Part shown: in pieces, positions 6,384-13,747 of the stretch
Layout: the number at the start of each line of letters is the position of its first letter
Position numbering within the stretch: position 1 is the first letter of the stretch
Assembly: GCA_013821865.1 (NCBI GenBank)
Contig: PNJM01000022.1
Span: 1 to 16,650 of the forward strand
Direction of reading: 5' to 3'
Origin: Rhodocyclaceae bacterium
GTDB lineage: Bacteria > Pseudomonadota > Gammaproteobacteria > Burkholderiales > Rhodocyclaceae
Length of the DNA stretch: 16,650 nucleotides
Notes under the pieces: generated by a model
What the model was told of the DNA's origin: nothing
What the model saw: only the letters and a program-made list of their open reading frames with translations
Databases searched by the model: none
Translations under genes and position numbers: made by a program

Positions 6384-8393
6384 ATGCCCGCCCTGCTGCC
6401 CATCGATGCCCTGCTGATCGCCGCTTGCGCCTGGCTGGTGCTGGGGATCGCCGGACTCGTGGCACCGCGCAACCTGCGCTTCATCAGCAAGACCCTGTTC
6501 CCGCTGGGCGCCCTGGTCGGCATGATGGTCGGCCTTGTGGCGCTCGGCTTTCTCGGCGAATCGCCGGAAGTCGCCGTGCTGGCCATCGGCCTGCCCGACC
6601 TGCCTTTCCACCTGCGCCTCGACAATCTCGCCGCCGTGTTCGCGCTGCTGCTGGGTTTTGCCTCGGTCGGCATCTCCATCTTCGCCGCAGGTTACTTCCG
6701 CAAGGGCGAGGGCACGGCGCCGGGCCTGATGTGCCTGCAATACCACATTTTCCTCGCCAGCATGCTCATGGTGCTGCTGGCCGACGATGCCTACGCCTTC
6801 ATGGTGGCGTGGGAGTGCATGGCGCTGTCTTCGTTCTTCCTGGTCACCACCGATCATCGCCATGCCGAGATTCGCCGCGCCGGCTACCTCTACCTGCTGA
6901 TCGCCCACATCGGCGCCATCGCCATCCTGCTCTCCTTCGGCGTGATGAGCTCGGGCAGCGGCGACTACAGCTTCGCCGGCATGCGTGCCCAGTCGCTGTC
7001 GCCGTTCTGGGGTTCCGCCGCCTTCCTGCTCGCGCTGCTCGGCTTCGGCGCCAAGGCCGGCCTGCTGCCGGTGCACGTCTGGCTGCCGGAGGCGCATCCG
7101 GCCGCGCCCTCGCCGGTGTCGGCAATGATGAGCGGGGTCATGCTGAAGACCGCCATCTACGGCCTGCTGCGGGTGAGCTTCGACCTTCTCGCCGAGCCGC
7201 TCTGGTGGTGGGGCGTGGTGGCCATGAGCATCGGGCTGGCTACCGCCGTGTTCGGCGTCCTCTACAGCACGGTGCAAAGCGACATGAAGCGCCTGCTGGC
7301 CTATTCCTCCATCGAGAACATCGGCCTGCTCGCCGTCGGCATCGGCCTGACGCTGATTTTCCATGCCTACCGCATGGAGTCCCTGGCGGCCTTGGCCATG
7401 ACGGCAGTGCTGTACCACTGCCTGGCCCACGCCGGCTTCAAGAGCCTGCTGTTCCTGTGTACCGGCTCGGTGCTGCATGCCACCAGGGAGCGCAGCCTCG
7501 GCAAACTGGGCGGGCTGATTCATCGCATGCCCTGGGTCGCCTGGCTGGCCCTGGCCGGTGTCATCGCCAGCGCCGGCCTGCCGCCCCTGTCGGGCTTCGT
7601 CTCGGAGTGGCTGCTGTTGCAGAGTTTCCTCTTCTCGCCGGGACTGCCTCATCCCTGGCTCAACATGGTGGTGCCGGTAGCGGCCGCGGTGGTGGCCCTG
7701 GTGGCGGCGCTGGCGGGATTCGCCATGGTCAAGTTCTACGGCATCATCTTCCTTGGCCAGATGCGCGAGGAGAACCTCAAGGACGCCCATGACGCCGGTC
7801 CCTGGGAGCGCGTCGGCCTCGTCTGGCTGGCGGGCCTGACCCTGGCGCTGGGCGTGCTGCCCTCTACCGTGATCGGCTTCATCGATGCCGCCACGCGCCA
7901 GCTTCTCGGCACCGGCCTGGCCGACAAGGTGCGCGAGCACGGCTGGTGGATGCTGGCGCCGATCTCCCCCGAGCGGGCCAGCTATGAGCCGCTCATCTTC
8001 CTCGCCACCATCGCCGCCGCGGTGCTGCTGGGGCGGCAGTTGGTGCGCCGCCTCTATCATGGCCGCCTGCGCCGGTCAGCGGCATGGGATTGCGGCTACG
8101 TGTTCCAGAGTGCCCGCGCCCAGGACACGGCCGAGGGCTTCAGCCAGCCGATCCGCCGCATCTTCGAGCCCATGTTCCGCATGGAGCGGCATTTCCCCAC
8201 CATCCGCGACGAGAAGCCCTATTACAGCGTCAAGGTCGAGGACCATTTCTGGCACTGGCTCTACCTGCCCGTGGCGCGCCTGGCCGAACGGGGCTCGCGG
8301 CTCATCACCCGGCTGCAGGGCGGGCGCATCGCCATCTACCTGCTCTACAGCTTCCTCACGCTGATCGTGCTCTTGCTGGTGGCCCGGCCATGA
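6384..8393 (+). CDS. hyfB: HyfB-like proton-translocating antiporter-type membrane subunit
   Basis: Large NuoL/M/N-type (proton_antipo_M) subunit of a complex I / group 4 hydrogenase-like membrane complex, expected to move protons or Na+. It has 669 residues, close to E. coli HyfB (672). The helix-5 glutamate is in VAWECMALSSFFL (E144), and the helix-7 lysine is in GFGAKAGLLPVHVWLPEAHP (K224), both standard for ion-translocating members; AAPSPVSAMMSG and LLAYSSIENIGL follow. A C-terminal part (WDCGYVFQSARAQDTAEGFSQ onward, ending in a last membrane helix) is typical of HyfB. ATG 6384 is preferred over an in-frame TTG at 6357, because the extra nine residues carry no membrane character and the TTG lacks a ribosome site. 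It is the first gene of the six-gene operon, 74 nt after SulP, and is followed by an unusual 175-nt hairpin cluster. Confidence 0.93.
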   Translation: MPALLPIDALLIAACAWLVLGIAGLVAPRNLRFISKTLFPLGALVGMMVGLVALGFLGESPEVAVLAIGLPDLPFHLRLDNLAAVFALLLGFASVGISIFAAGYFRKGEGTAPGLMCLQYHIFLASMLMVLLADDAYAFMVAWECMALSSFFLVTTDHRHAEIRRAGYLYLLIAHIGAIAILLSFGVMSSGSGDYSFAGMRAQSLSPFWGSAAFLLALLGFGAKAGLLPVHVWLPEAHPAAPSPVSAMMSGVMLKTAIYGLLRVSFDLLAEPLWWWGVVAMSIGLATAVFGVLYSTVQSDMKRLLAYSSIENIGLLAVGIGLTLIFHAYRMESLAALAMTAVLYHCLAHAGFKSLLFLCTGSVLHATRERSLGKLGGLIHRMPWVAWLALAGVIASAGLPPLSGFVSEWLLLQSFLFSPGLPHPWLNMVVPVAAAVVALVAALAGFAMVKFYGIIFLGQMREENLKDAHDAGPWERVGLVWLAGLTLALGVLPSTVIGFIDAATRQLLGTGLADKVREHGWWMLAPISPERASYEPLIFLATIAAAVLLGRQLVRRLYHGRLRRSAAWDCGYVFQSARAQDTAEGFSQPIRRIFEPMFRMERHFPTIRDEKPYYSVKVEDHFWHWLYLPVARLAERGSRLITRLQGGRIAIYLLYSFLTLIVLLLVARP

Positions 8394-8568
8394 GAATCTC
8401 CCCACCCCCCCCGACCCCCGCCCCAGTGCGGGGGAGCCCACAAGCTCGCTGCGCTCGCGGGTTACGGGGCGCTTCGTGGAGACGGGAGCGCGATTGTTCG
8501 CTCCGCGAACGTGCCGTCCGGCCTTGGGGCGGCCCGGCGGCCGGACTGCGCCGCATTCGGGAAATGGC
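8394..8568. repeat. Cluster of GC-rich hairpins splitting hyfB from hyfC
   Basis: This non-coding 175-nt stretch holds at least three perfect inverted repeats. They are CCCCCGC / GCGGGGG (8415-8421, 8428-8434), GGAGCG / CGCTCC (8485-8490, 8499-8504) and GTCCGGCC / GGCCGGAC (8516-8523, 8539-8546). It begins with a C-rich run (8398-8419) and includes GCTCGCTGCGCTCGC (8444-8458), a sequence style common in dispersed intergenic repeats of high-GC proteobacteria. All other junctions in this operon are overlaps or gaps under 6 nt, so it looks like an insertion. The same order of parts is seen in the element inside the adenosyltransferase gene. Confidence 0.65.
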
Positions 8569-9522
8569 ATGAACGTCTTCGGCTTTCTGGGACAGATGTT
8601 CGCCATCGCGCTCGCGCTCCTGCTGGCGCCGCTGCTCACGGGCTGGGTGAACCAGTGCCGCGCCTGGTTGCAGAACCGTTCGGCGCCGCCGCTGCTGCAG
8701 CCGTACTACATGCTGCACAAGCTCTTCCTCAAGGATGTGGTGCTGGCCCACGGCGCTTCCCCTCTGTTCCGCTTCGCGCCCTTCGTAGTGTTCGGCTGCA
8801 TGGTGCTGGCGTGCGCGATCATCCCCACGCTGTCTACCGACCTGCCGCTCGCGCCCGCAGCGGACACGATCGCCCTGGTCGGCGTCTTCGGCCTGGCGCG
8901 CATCTTCATCGCGCTCGCCGCGATGGATGTCGGCACCTCCTTCGGCACCTTGGGCGGTCGGCGAGAAATGCTGATCGGCTTCCTCGCCGAGCCGGCCCTG
9001 CTGATGGTGATCTTCACCACGGCGATGATCTCCCAGTCCACCTCGGTCGCCACCATCGTCGAGACCCTGGCCCACCGGGACTTCATCATCTATCCCAGCC
9101 TGGCCTTCGCCGGCATCGCCTTCACCTTCGTCTCCTTCGCCGAGAACGCCCGCGTGCCGGTGGACAATCCGGCCACGCACCTGGAACTGACCATGATCCA
9201 CGAGGCCATGATCCTGGAGTACTCGGGGCGCCACCTGGCGCTGATCGAGTGGGCGGCGAGCCTCAAGCTGTACGCCTATTCCTGCCTCGGCCTGGCGCTG
9301 TTCTTCCCCTGGGGCATCGCCGAGGGCGACAGTTTCCTCGGCCTGCTGCTGGCGATCCCGGTGCTGGCGATCAAGCTTGCCATCGGCGGCGCCTTGCTCG
9401 CCGGCATCGAGACCATCAACGCCAAGGTGCGCATCTTCCGCGCGCCCGAGTTCCTCGGCACCGCCTTTCTCTTCGCCGTGCTGGGCCTGCTGGTGCGCCT
9501 GCTGCTGGAAGGACGGGTATGA
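8569..9522 (+). CDS. hyfC: HyfC-like (NuoH-type) membrane subunit
   Basis: The NuoH/HyfC/HycD family subunit anchors the peripheral arm and forms part of the ion and quinone path in complex I relatives. It has 317 residues with about eight membrane helices, the family's usual size. Recognisable blocks are LQPYYMLHKLFLKD, GTLGGRREM, and FAENARVPVDNPATHLELTMIHEAMILEYSG, the acidic-residue-rich loop conserved in this family. ATG 8569 is chosen: GGGA at 8559-8562 sits six bases upstream and the conserved MNVFGFLGQMFAIALALLLAP start follows. The open frame extends upstream to 8476, but that part is repeat-derived sequence. The stop overlaps the next start (ATGA, 9519-9522). Confidence 0.93.
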   Translation: MNVFGFLGQMFAIALALLLAPLLTGWVNQCRAWLQNRSAPPLLQPYYMLHKLFLKDVVLAHGASPLFRFAPFVVFGCMVLACAIIPTLSTDLPLAPAADTIALVGVFGLARIFIALAAMDVGTSFGTLGGRREMLIGFLAEPALLMVIFTTAMISQSTSVATIVETLAHRDFIIYPSLAFAGIAFTFVSFAENARVPVDNPATHLELTMIHEAMILEYSGRHLALIEWAASLKLYAYSCLGLALFFPWGIAEGDSFLGLLLAIPVLAIKLAIGGALLAGIETINAKVRIFRAPEFLGTAFLFAVLGLLVRLLLEGRV

Positions 9523-10187
9523 ACCTGGCCGTTCCGCTTTCCTCCCAGCTCATCAACCTGTTCGCCTCGGTGATCCTGCTGCTGGCCTTCGCCATGCTGG
9601 CGCAGCGGCGGGTGCTGGCGCTGATCAACCTCTTTGCGCTGCAGGGGCTGACGCTCGCCCTGTCCACCCTGGTGGTGGCCGTCACCACGGGCCAGACCCA
9701 CCTCTACTGGTCCGCCGGCCTGACGCTGGTCCTCAAGGCCCTGCTGCTGCCGTGGATCCTGCACCGCCTGGTGCGGCGTCTGGAGGTCAAGGGGGACGTG
9801 GAGTCTCTCATCAAGGTGCCCACGACGATGCTGGTGGGCATCGCCCTGGTGATCATCGCCTTCAACGTCGCGCTGCCCATCTCGCAGCTGTCCAATACCA
9901 TCAGTCGCGGCACCCTGGGCATCGCCCTGGCCACCGTCATGCTGGCCTTCCTCATGATGATCACGCGCAGCAAGGCGATCCCGCAGGTGGTCGGCTTCCT
10001 CGCCATGGAGAACGGCCTCTTCCTCGCCGCCACCAGCGCCACCTACGGCATGCCGATGGTGGTGGAGCTGGGCATCGCACTTGACGTCCTTGTGGGCGCC
10101 ATCATCCTCGGCGTGTTCTTCTTCCAGATCCGCGAGCAGTTCGACAGCCTCGATATTCGCCATCTCGAGAAACTCAAGGAACGCTGA
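9519..10187 (+). CDS. hyfE: HyfE-like membrane subunit with NuoK-like part
   Basis: Small membrane subunit of 222 residues (E. coli HyfE has 216) with about seven helices. The C-terminal half resembles NuoK, with QVVGFLAMENGLFLAA containing the membrane-embedded glutamate expected in NuoK relatives, plus a second acidic residue in VVELGIALDVLVG. It is presumed to connect the NuoH-like subunit with the antiporter-like subunits in ion transport. The start codon overlaps the hyfC stop by four bases (ATGA) and is preceded by GGAAGGA at 9507-9513, five bases upstream, a strong ribosome site. The downstream gene starts 5 nt after the stop. HyfD, which lies between hyfC and hyfE in the E. coli hyf operon, is absent here. 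Confidence 0.92.
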   Translation: MNLAVPLSSQLINLFASVILLLAFAMLAQRRVLALINLFALQGLTLALSTLVVAVTTGQTHLYWSAGLTLVLKALLLPWILHRLVRRLEVKGDVESLIKVPTTMLVGIALVIIAFNVALPISQLSNTISRGTLGIALATVMLAFLMMITRSKAIPQVVGFLAMENGLFLAATSATYGMPMVVELGIALDVLVGAIILGVFFFQIREQFDSLDIRHLEKLKER

Positions 10188-10192
10188 ACGTC

Positions 10193-11644
10193 ATGGATTT
10201 CTTCGTTCTCACCCTCGTTATTCCCATCGTCGGCGGCCTGCTGCTGACAGTGGTGGGCGAGCGCGCCTGGGCGCCCAACCTCAACGTCATCGCCAGCCTG
10301 GGCACCTTCCTCGCCTCCGCCCTGCTCACCATCGAGATCGTCGCCAACGGGCCGCGCTTCGCCTTCGGCGAAATGTTCTTCATCGACTCGCTCAACGTCT
10401 TTTTTGTCGCCCTGACCGCCTTCGTCGGCCTTACCACCAGCATTTTTTCCGGCCCCTACATGAAGAACGAGCAGGAGCACGGCAAGCTCACCGTGCCGCG
10501 CCTGCGCCTCTACAAGAGCATGTTCCAGATCTTCATGTTCACCATGCTGGTGGCGCTGACCACCAACAATCTCGGCATCCTCTGGGTCGCCATGGAGGCG
10601 GCGACGCTGACAACCGTACTGCTGGTCTCGCTCTACCGTACGGCAGCCAGCCTGGAGGCGGCGTGGAAATATTTCATCCTTTGCGGCGTCGGCATCGCCC
10701 AGGCCCTGTTCGGTACCATCCTGCTCTACTTCGCCGCCGAGCGCGTGCTCGGTGAAACCGGCAACGCGCTGCTGTGGACCCACCTGGTGGAGGTGAAAGG
10801 GCAGCTCGAACCGACCATCATGGCCCTGTCCTTCATCTTCCTGCTCGTGGGTTATGGCACCAAGGTAGGCCTGGCGCCGCTGCACAACTGGCTGCCCGAC
10901 GCCCATGCCGAGGGCCCGACGCCGGTCTCGGCCGTGCTCTCCGGCCTGCTGCTCAACGTCGCGCTCTACGCCATCCTGCGCTGCAAGGTGCTGGCCGACG
11001 GCGCCATTCCCGGCGGCTTCGCCGGCAACCTGATGATGGGCTTCGGCCTGCTGACGCTGGTGGTGGCGGCCTTCTTCCTCTCGCGGCAGAAGGACATCAA
11101 GCGCATGTTCGCCTACTCGTCCATCGAGCACATGGGCCTCATCACCTTCGCCTTCGGCATGGGCGGGGCGGTGGCCAACTTCGCCGGCCTGCTGCACATG
11201 ACCATGCATTCGCTGACCAAGTCGGCCATCTTCTTCGCAGTGGGCCACGCCGCGCAGAAAAGCGGCACCCAGCAGATGGAGGATATCCGCGGACTGATCC
11301 GCATCAACCCCGTCATCGGCTGGGGCCTGATGCTGGGGACGCTGGCCATCCTCGGCATGCCGCCCTTCGGCGTCTTCGCCAGCGAGTTCATGATCCTCAC
11401 CCACGCCATGAAGCATCATCCCTGGGCCACGCCGGTGCTGCTGCTGGCGCTCGGCGTCGCCTTTGCCGCCATCTTCGGCAAGGTGCAGCCGATGGTGTTC
11501 GGCGACACCCATGCCAAGCCCCTGCCGCATGCGCCGGCCATCACGCCGGTGTTCGTGCATCTCGCCCTGGTGCTGATGATCGGCCTCTACATTCCACCCT
11601 ATCTCACGCGCTGGTTCCACGAGGCGGCTCGGATGCTCGGCTAG
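10193..11644 (+). CDS. hyfF: HyfF-like antiporter-type membrane subunit
   Basis: Second NuoL/M/N-type ion-translocating subunit, 483 residues (E. coli HyfF has 526). Key charged residues are present: the helix-5 glutamate in WVAMEAATLTT (E135) and the helix-7 lysine in YGTKVGLAPLHNWLPDAHAE (K224), followed by GPTPVSAVLSGLLLN, RMFAYSSIEHMGL and MPPFGVFASEFMI. The protein ends shortly after its last helix, with no long lateral helix as in NuoL. AAGGA lies 12 nt before ATG 10193, within the end of hyfE, so translation is probably coupled. With HyfB, the complex would have two antiporter-like modules, against one in E. coli hydrogenase-3 and three in hydrogenase-4. Confidence 0.93.
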   Translation: MDFFVLTLVIPIVGGLLLTVVGERAWAPNLNVIASLGTFLASALLTIEIVANGPRFAFGEMFFIDSLNVFFVALTAFVGLTTSIFSGPYMKNEQEHGKLTVPRLRLYKSMFQIFMFTMLVALTTNNLGILWVAMEAATLTTVLLVSLYRTAASLEAAWKYFILCGVGIAQALFGTILLYFAAERVLGETGNALLWTHLVEVKGQLEPTIMALSFIFLLVGYGTKVGLAPLHNWLPDAHAEGPTPVSAVLSGLLLNVALYAILRCKVLADGAIPGGFAGNLMMGFGLLTLVVAAFFLSRQKDIKRMFAYSSIEHMGLITFAFGMGGAVANFAGLLHMTMHSLTKSAIFFAVGHAAQKSGTQQMEDIRGLIRINPVIGWGLMLGTLAILGMPPFGVFASEFMILTHAMKHHPWATPVLLLALGVAFAAIFGKVQPMVFGDTHAKPLPHAPAITPVFVHLALVLMIGLYIPPYLTRWFHEAARMLG

Positions 11645-11646
11645 CC

Positions 11647-13218
11647 ATGCAACTGCTCGACGAACCCATCGATTTCGCACGCCAGGAGGGTGTTGGCGCG
11701 CCAGTCTGGACCGGGCGTGCCGCCGACAGCCAGGAACTGCAAGCCTTTGCCATCGCCGCCCACCGGGCCGACGGCCGCATTGCCGCGCTGTGGGGCTCCG
11801 ACTCCCGGCAGCGCGGCGGCGGCTTCCGCCTCGATTGCGTGTTCGGTCTCAACGAAGGTCATGCCTGGGTCAGCCTGGATCTGCCGGCGGAGAATCCCGC
11901 CTATCCCGACCTGGCCGGCATCTTCCCCGCCGCCAACCGCATGCAGCGCGCGACGTGCGATCTGGTCGGCATCGCCACGGAGGGCGGCGACCGGCGCCCC
12001 TGGCTGCGCCACGGTGCCTGGCCGGCGGACTGGTATCCGCTGCGCCACGATGCGGCGCAGTTGGCAAATGAGGGTGCCGGCTTCCCCAACGCACCGAGCG
12101 ACTACGACTTCGTCCAGGTCGGCGGCGATGGTGCCCACGAGATTCCCGTTGGGCCCATCCACGCCGGCATCATTGAGCCGGGGCACTTCCGCTTCTCGGT
12201 GATCGGCGAGCGCGTGCTGCGCCTCGAGCAGCGCTTGGGCTATCAGCACAAAGGCGTGGAAAAGCTGTACATCGGCATGAATGTCGCGGACGGCGCCCGG
12301 CTCGCCGGGCGCATCTCCGGCGACTCCACCTGCGCCTACGCCTGGGCCTATGCCGCCGCGGTCGAGGCGGCCTGCGGCGTCAGCCCGCCGCCGCGCGCCC
12401 TCCTGCTGCGGGCGCTGATGCTGGAGCGCGAGCGCGTCGCCAACCATCTCGGCGACCTGGGCGCGCTCGGCAACGACGCCGCCCTGGCCTTCGGCTTTTC
12501 CCAGTTCATGCGCCTCAAGGAGGACTGGCTGCGGCTGAACGGCGCGCTCTTCTGCCACCGCTTCATGATGGACAGCATCGTGCCCGGCGGCACCGCCCTC
12601 GACCTCGATGCGCCCGCGCTCGCCGCCATCGTCGAGCAGTGCGACGCTATCGGGCGCGAGGTGAAGGAACTCCAGAAAATCTACGACGAGCACGCCGGCC
12701 TGCAGGACCGTTTCCTCACTACCGGCGCCATCGACGCCGACCTGGCGCGGGAGTTGTCCCTCACCGGGGTGGCCGCCCGCGCCACGGGCATGATCCTCGA
12801 TGCGCGCATCCATCGCCAGGGCTACACCCCGCCGCCGCCCTACGCGATGCTGGGCGTACGCCCAGCCACGGACGAGCGCGGCGACGTGGCGGCGCGGGTG
12901 GCGGTGCGCTTTGCGGAAGTGTTCGAGTCCCTGCGGCTGCTGCGGGAGATCGCCGTCGGCCTGCCCGACAGCGGGGTGCGCATCGATGTGCCGCCCGTGG
13001 CCGATGGTTACGGCCTCGGCGTGATCGAAGGCTGGCGCGGCGAAGTGCTGGTGGGCGTGTCGTTCGACGGCGACGGCAGACTGGCCCGCGTCCATCCCCA
13101 CGATCCTTCCTGGCAGGCCTGGCCGGCGCTGGAGCATGCAGTGATGCGCGACATCGTTCCCGATTTCCCGCTCATCAACAAGTCGTTCAATCTTTCCTAC
13201 AGCGGAGTGGATCTGTGA
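11647..13218 (+). CDS. hyfG: HyfG-like fused NuoC-NuoD large subunit without [NiFe]-site cysteines (Ehr type)
   Basis: The peripheral large subunit has 523 residues. About 1-150 are NuoC-like and the rest NuoD / hydrogenase-large-subunit-like. GPIHAGIIEPGHFRFS (H172, H180), HKGVEKLYIG, and ERERVANHLGDLGALGND follow the HycE/HyfG pattern. In hydrogenases a CGIC motif precedes AYTTSVE and a DPCxxC motif closes the protein. Here the first aligns without gaps to S224-G225-D226-S227 before AYAAAVE (239-240), and the last is SFNLSYSG, with S517 and G520 in place of the cysteines. All four nickel ligands are therefore absent, and the protein ends right there, with no cleavable C-terminal extension. 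It should not evolve or take up H2; a quinone- or other redox-linked role, as proposed for Ehr complexes, is an inference. It starts two bases after hyfF. Confidence 0.9.
   Translation: MQLLDEPIDFARQEGVGAPVWTGRAADSQELQAFAIAAHRADGRIAALWGSDSRQRGGGFRLDCVFGLNEGHAWVSLDLPAENPAYPDLAGIFPAANRMQRATCDLVGIATEGGDRRPWLRHGAWPADWYPLRHDAAQLANEGAGFPNAPSDYDFVQVGGDGAHEIPVGPIHAGIIEPGHFRFSVIGERVLRLEQRLGYQHKGVEKLYIGMNVADGARLAGRISGDSTCAYAWAYAAAVEAACGVSPPPRALLLRALMLERERVANHLGDLGALGNDAALAFGFSQFMRLKEDWLRLNGALFCHRFMMDSIVPGGTALDLDAPALAAIVEQCDAIGREVKELQKIYDEHAGLQDRFLTTGAIDADLARELSLTGVAARATGMILDARIHRQGYTPPPPYAMLGVRPATDERGDVAARVAVRFAEVFESLRLLREIAVGLPDSGVRIDVPPVADGYGLGVIEGWRGEVLVGVSFDGDGRLARVHPHDPSWQAWPALEHAVMRDIVPDFPLINKSFNLSYSGVDL
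13204..13207 (+). promoter_or_regulatory. Ribosome binding site that decides the hyfI start
   Basis: GGAG at 13204-13207 lies seven bases before GTG 13215 but sixteen before ATG 13224. The spacing favours the GTG, whose last bases form the hyfG stop (GTGA), so hyfG and hyfI are probably translationally coupled. Confidence 0.55.
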
Positions 13219-13721
13219 TTCCAATGCTCAAGCGCATCCTGCGCACCGGCATCGTCACCGAGCCGCTGCCCGAGGCCGTCGAGGCCGAGAAGCGTGAGCT
13301 TGCGCGCCTACACGATGAAATCCTGCGCATCCTCGGCCGGGCCCTGACCATCCGCCAGGTCGATGCCGGCTCCTGCAACGGCTGCGAGCTGGAGATTCAC
13401 GCCCTCAACAATCCCTACTACAACCTGGAAGGGTACGGCATCAAGTTTGTCGCCAGTCCGCGCCACGCCGACATGCTGCTGGTCACCGGCCCGGTGACGA
13501 AGAACATGGAAAACGCGCTCAAGGTGGCCTATGACTGTACGCCCGATCCCAAGCTGGTGGTGGCGGTGGGCGATTGCGGCTGCACGGGTGGGATCTTCGG
13601 AGAAAGCTACGCCAGCTGCGGCGCGGTGGAGAACGCCATACCGGTGGATGTGCGCGTTCCCGGCTGCCCGCCGGCGCCCGCCGCGCTGCTGCGGGGCATT
13701 CTTGCGGCAGTGCGACGCTGA
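13215..13721 (+). CDS. hyfI: HyfI-like (NuoB-type) [4Fe-4S] small subunit
   Basis: Peripheral iron-sulfur subunit of 168 residues, equivalent to the complex I N2-cluster subunit NuoB and to HycG/HyfI, but much shorter than E. coli HyfI (about 250), so it is the core domain only. The four cluster ligands are visible: C54 and C57 in GSCNGCELEIHALNNPYY, C121 or C123 in GDCGCTGGIFG, and C151 in VPGCPPAP. The start is taken as GTG 13215 from its ribosome site; ATG 13224 (MLKRILRTGIV) would shorten it by three residues. As the only iron-sulfur protein in the operon, it would receive or deliver electrons at the HyfG interface. It is the last gene of the operon and convergent with chrA, 26 nt away; I see no clear terminator there. 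Confidence 0.92.
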   Translation: MIPMLKRILRTGIVTEPLPEAVEAEKRELARLHDEILRILGRALTIRQVDAGSCNGCELEIHALNNPYYNLEGYGIKFVASPRHADMLLVTGPVTKNMENALKVAYDCTPDPKLVVAVGDCGCTGGIFGESYASCGAVENAIPVDVRVPGCPPAPAALLRGILAAVRR

Positions 13722-13747
13722 CGCAACCCATTTCATGGCGCTTCTCT

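Noticed and set aside
5982..8060. Long minus-strand open frame of 692 codons opposite SulP and hyfB.
   Set aside because: Same antisense-shadow composition (HGQ/EDRR-rich) with no recognisable domain; hyfB on the plus strand is certain.
8476..8568. Upstream extension of hyfC to an ATG at 8476.
   Set aside because: The extra 31 residues are encoded by the hairpin cluster and match nothing in the NuoH family; ATG 8569 has a ribosome site and the conserved N-terminus.
6384..13721. Calling the operon a functional group 4 [NiFe]-hydrogenase or formate hydrogenlyase.
   Set aside because: All four nickel-ligating cysteines are missing in HyfG, and no maturation genes or formate dehydrogenase are present in the window.
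6384..13721. Calling the operon respiratory complex I (nuo).
   Set aside because: No NuoE, F, G, I, A, J or separate K genes; gene order and the HyfB, HyfE and fused NuoC-NuoD forms match hyf-type complexes.
13722..13747. A terminator between the convergent hyfI and chrA genes.
   Set aside because: No stem of useful length or T run could be found in these 26 bases.
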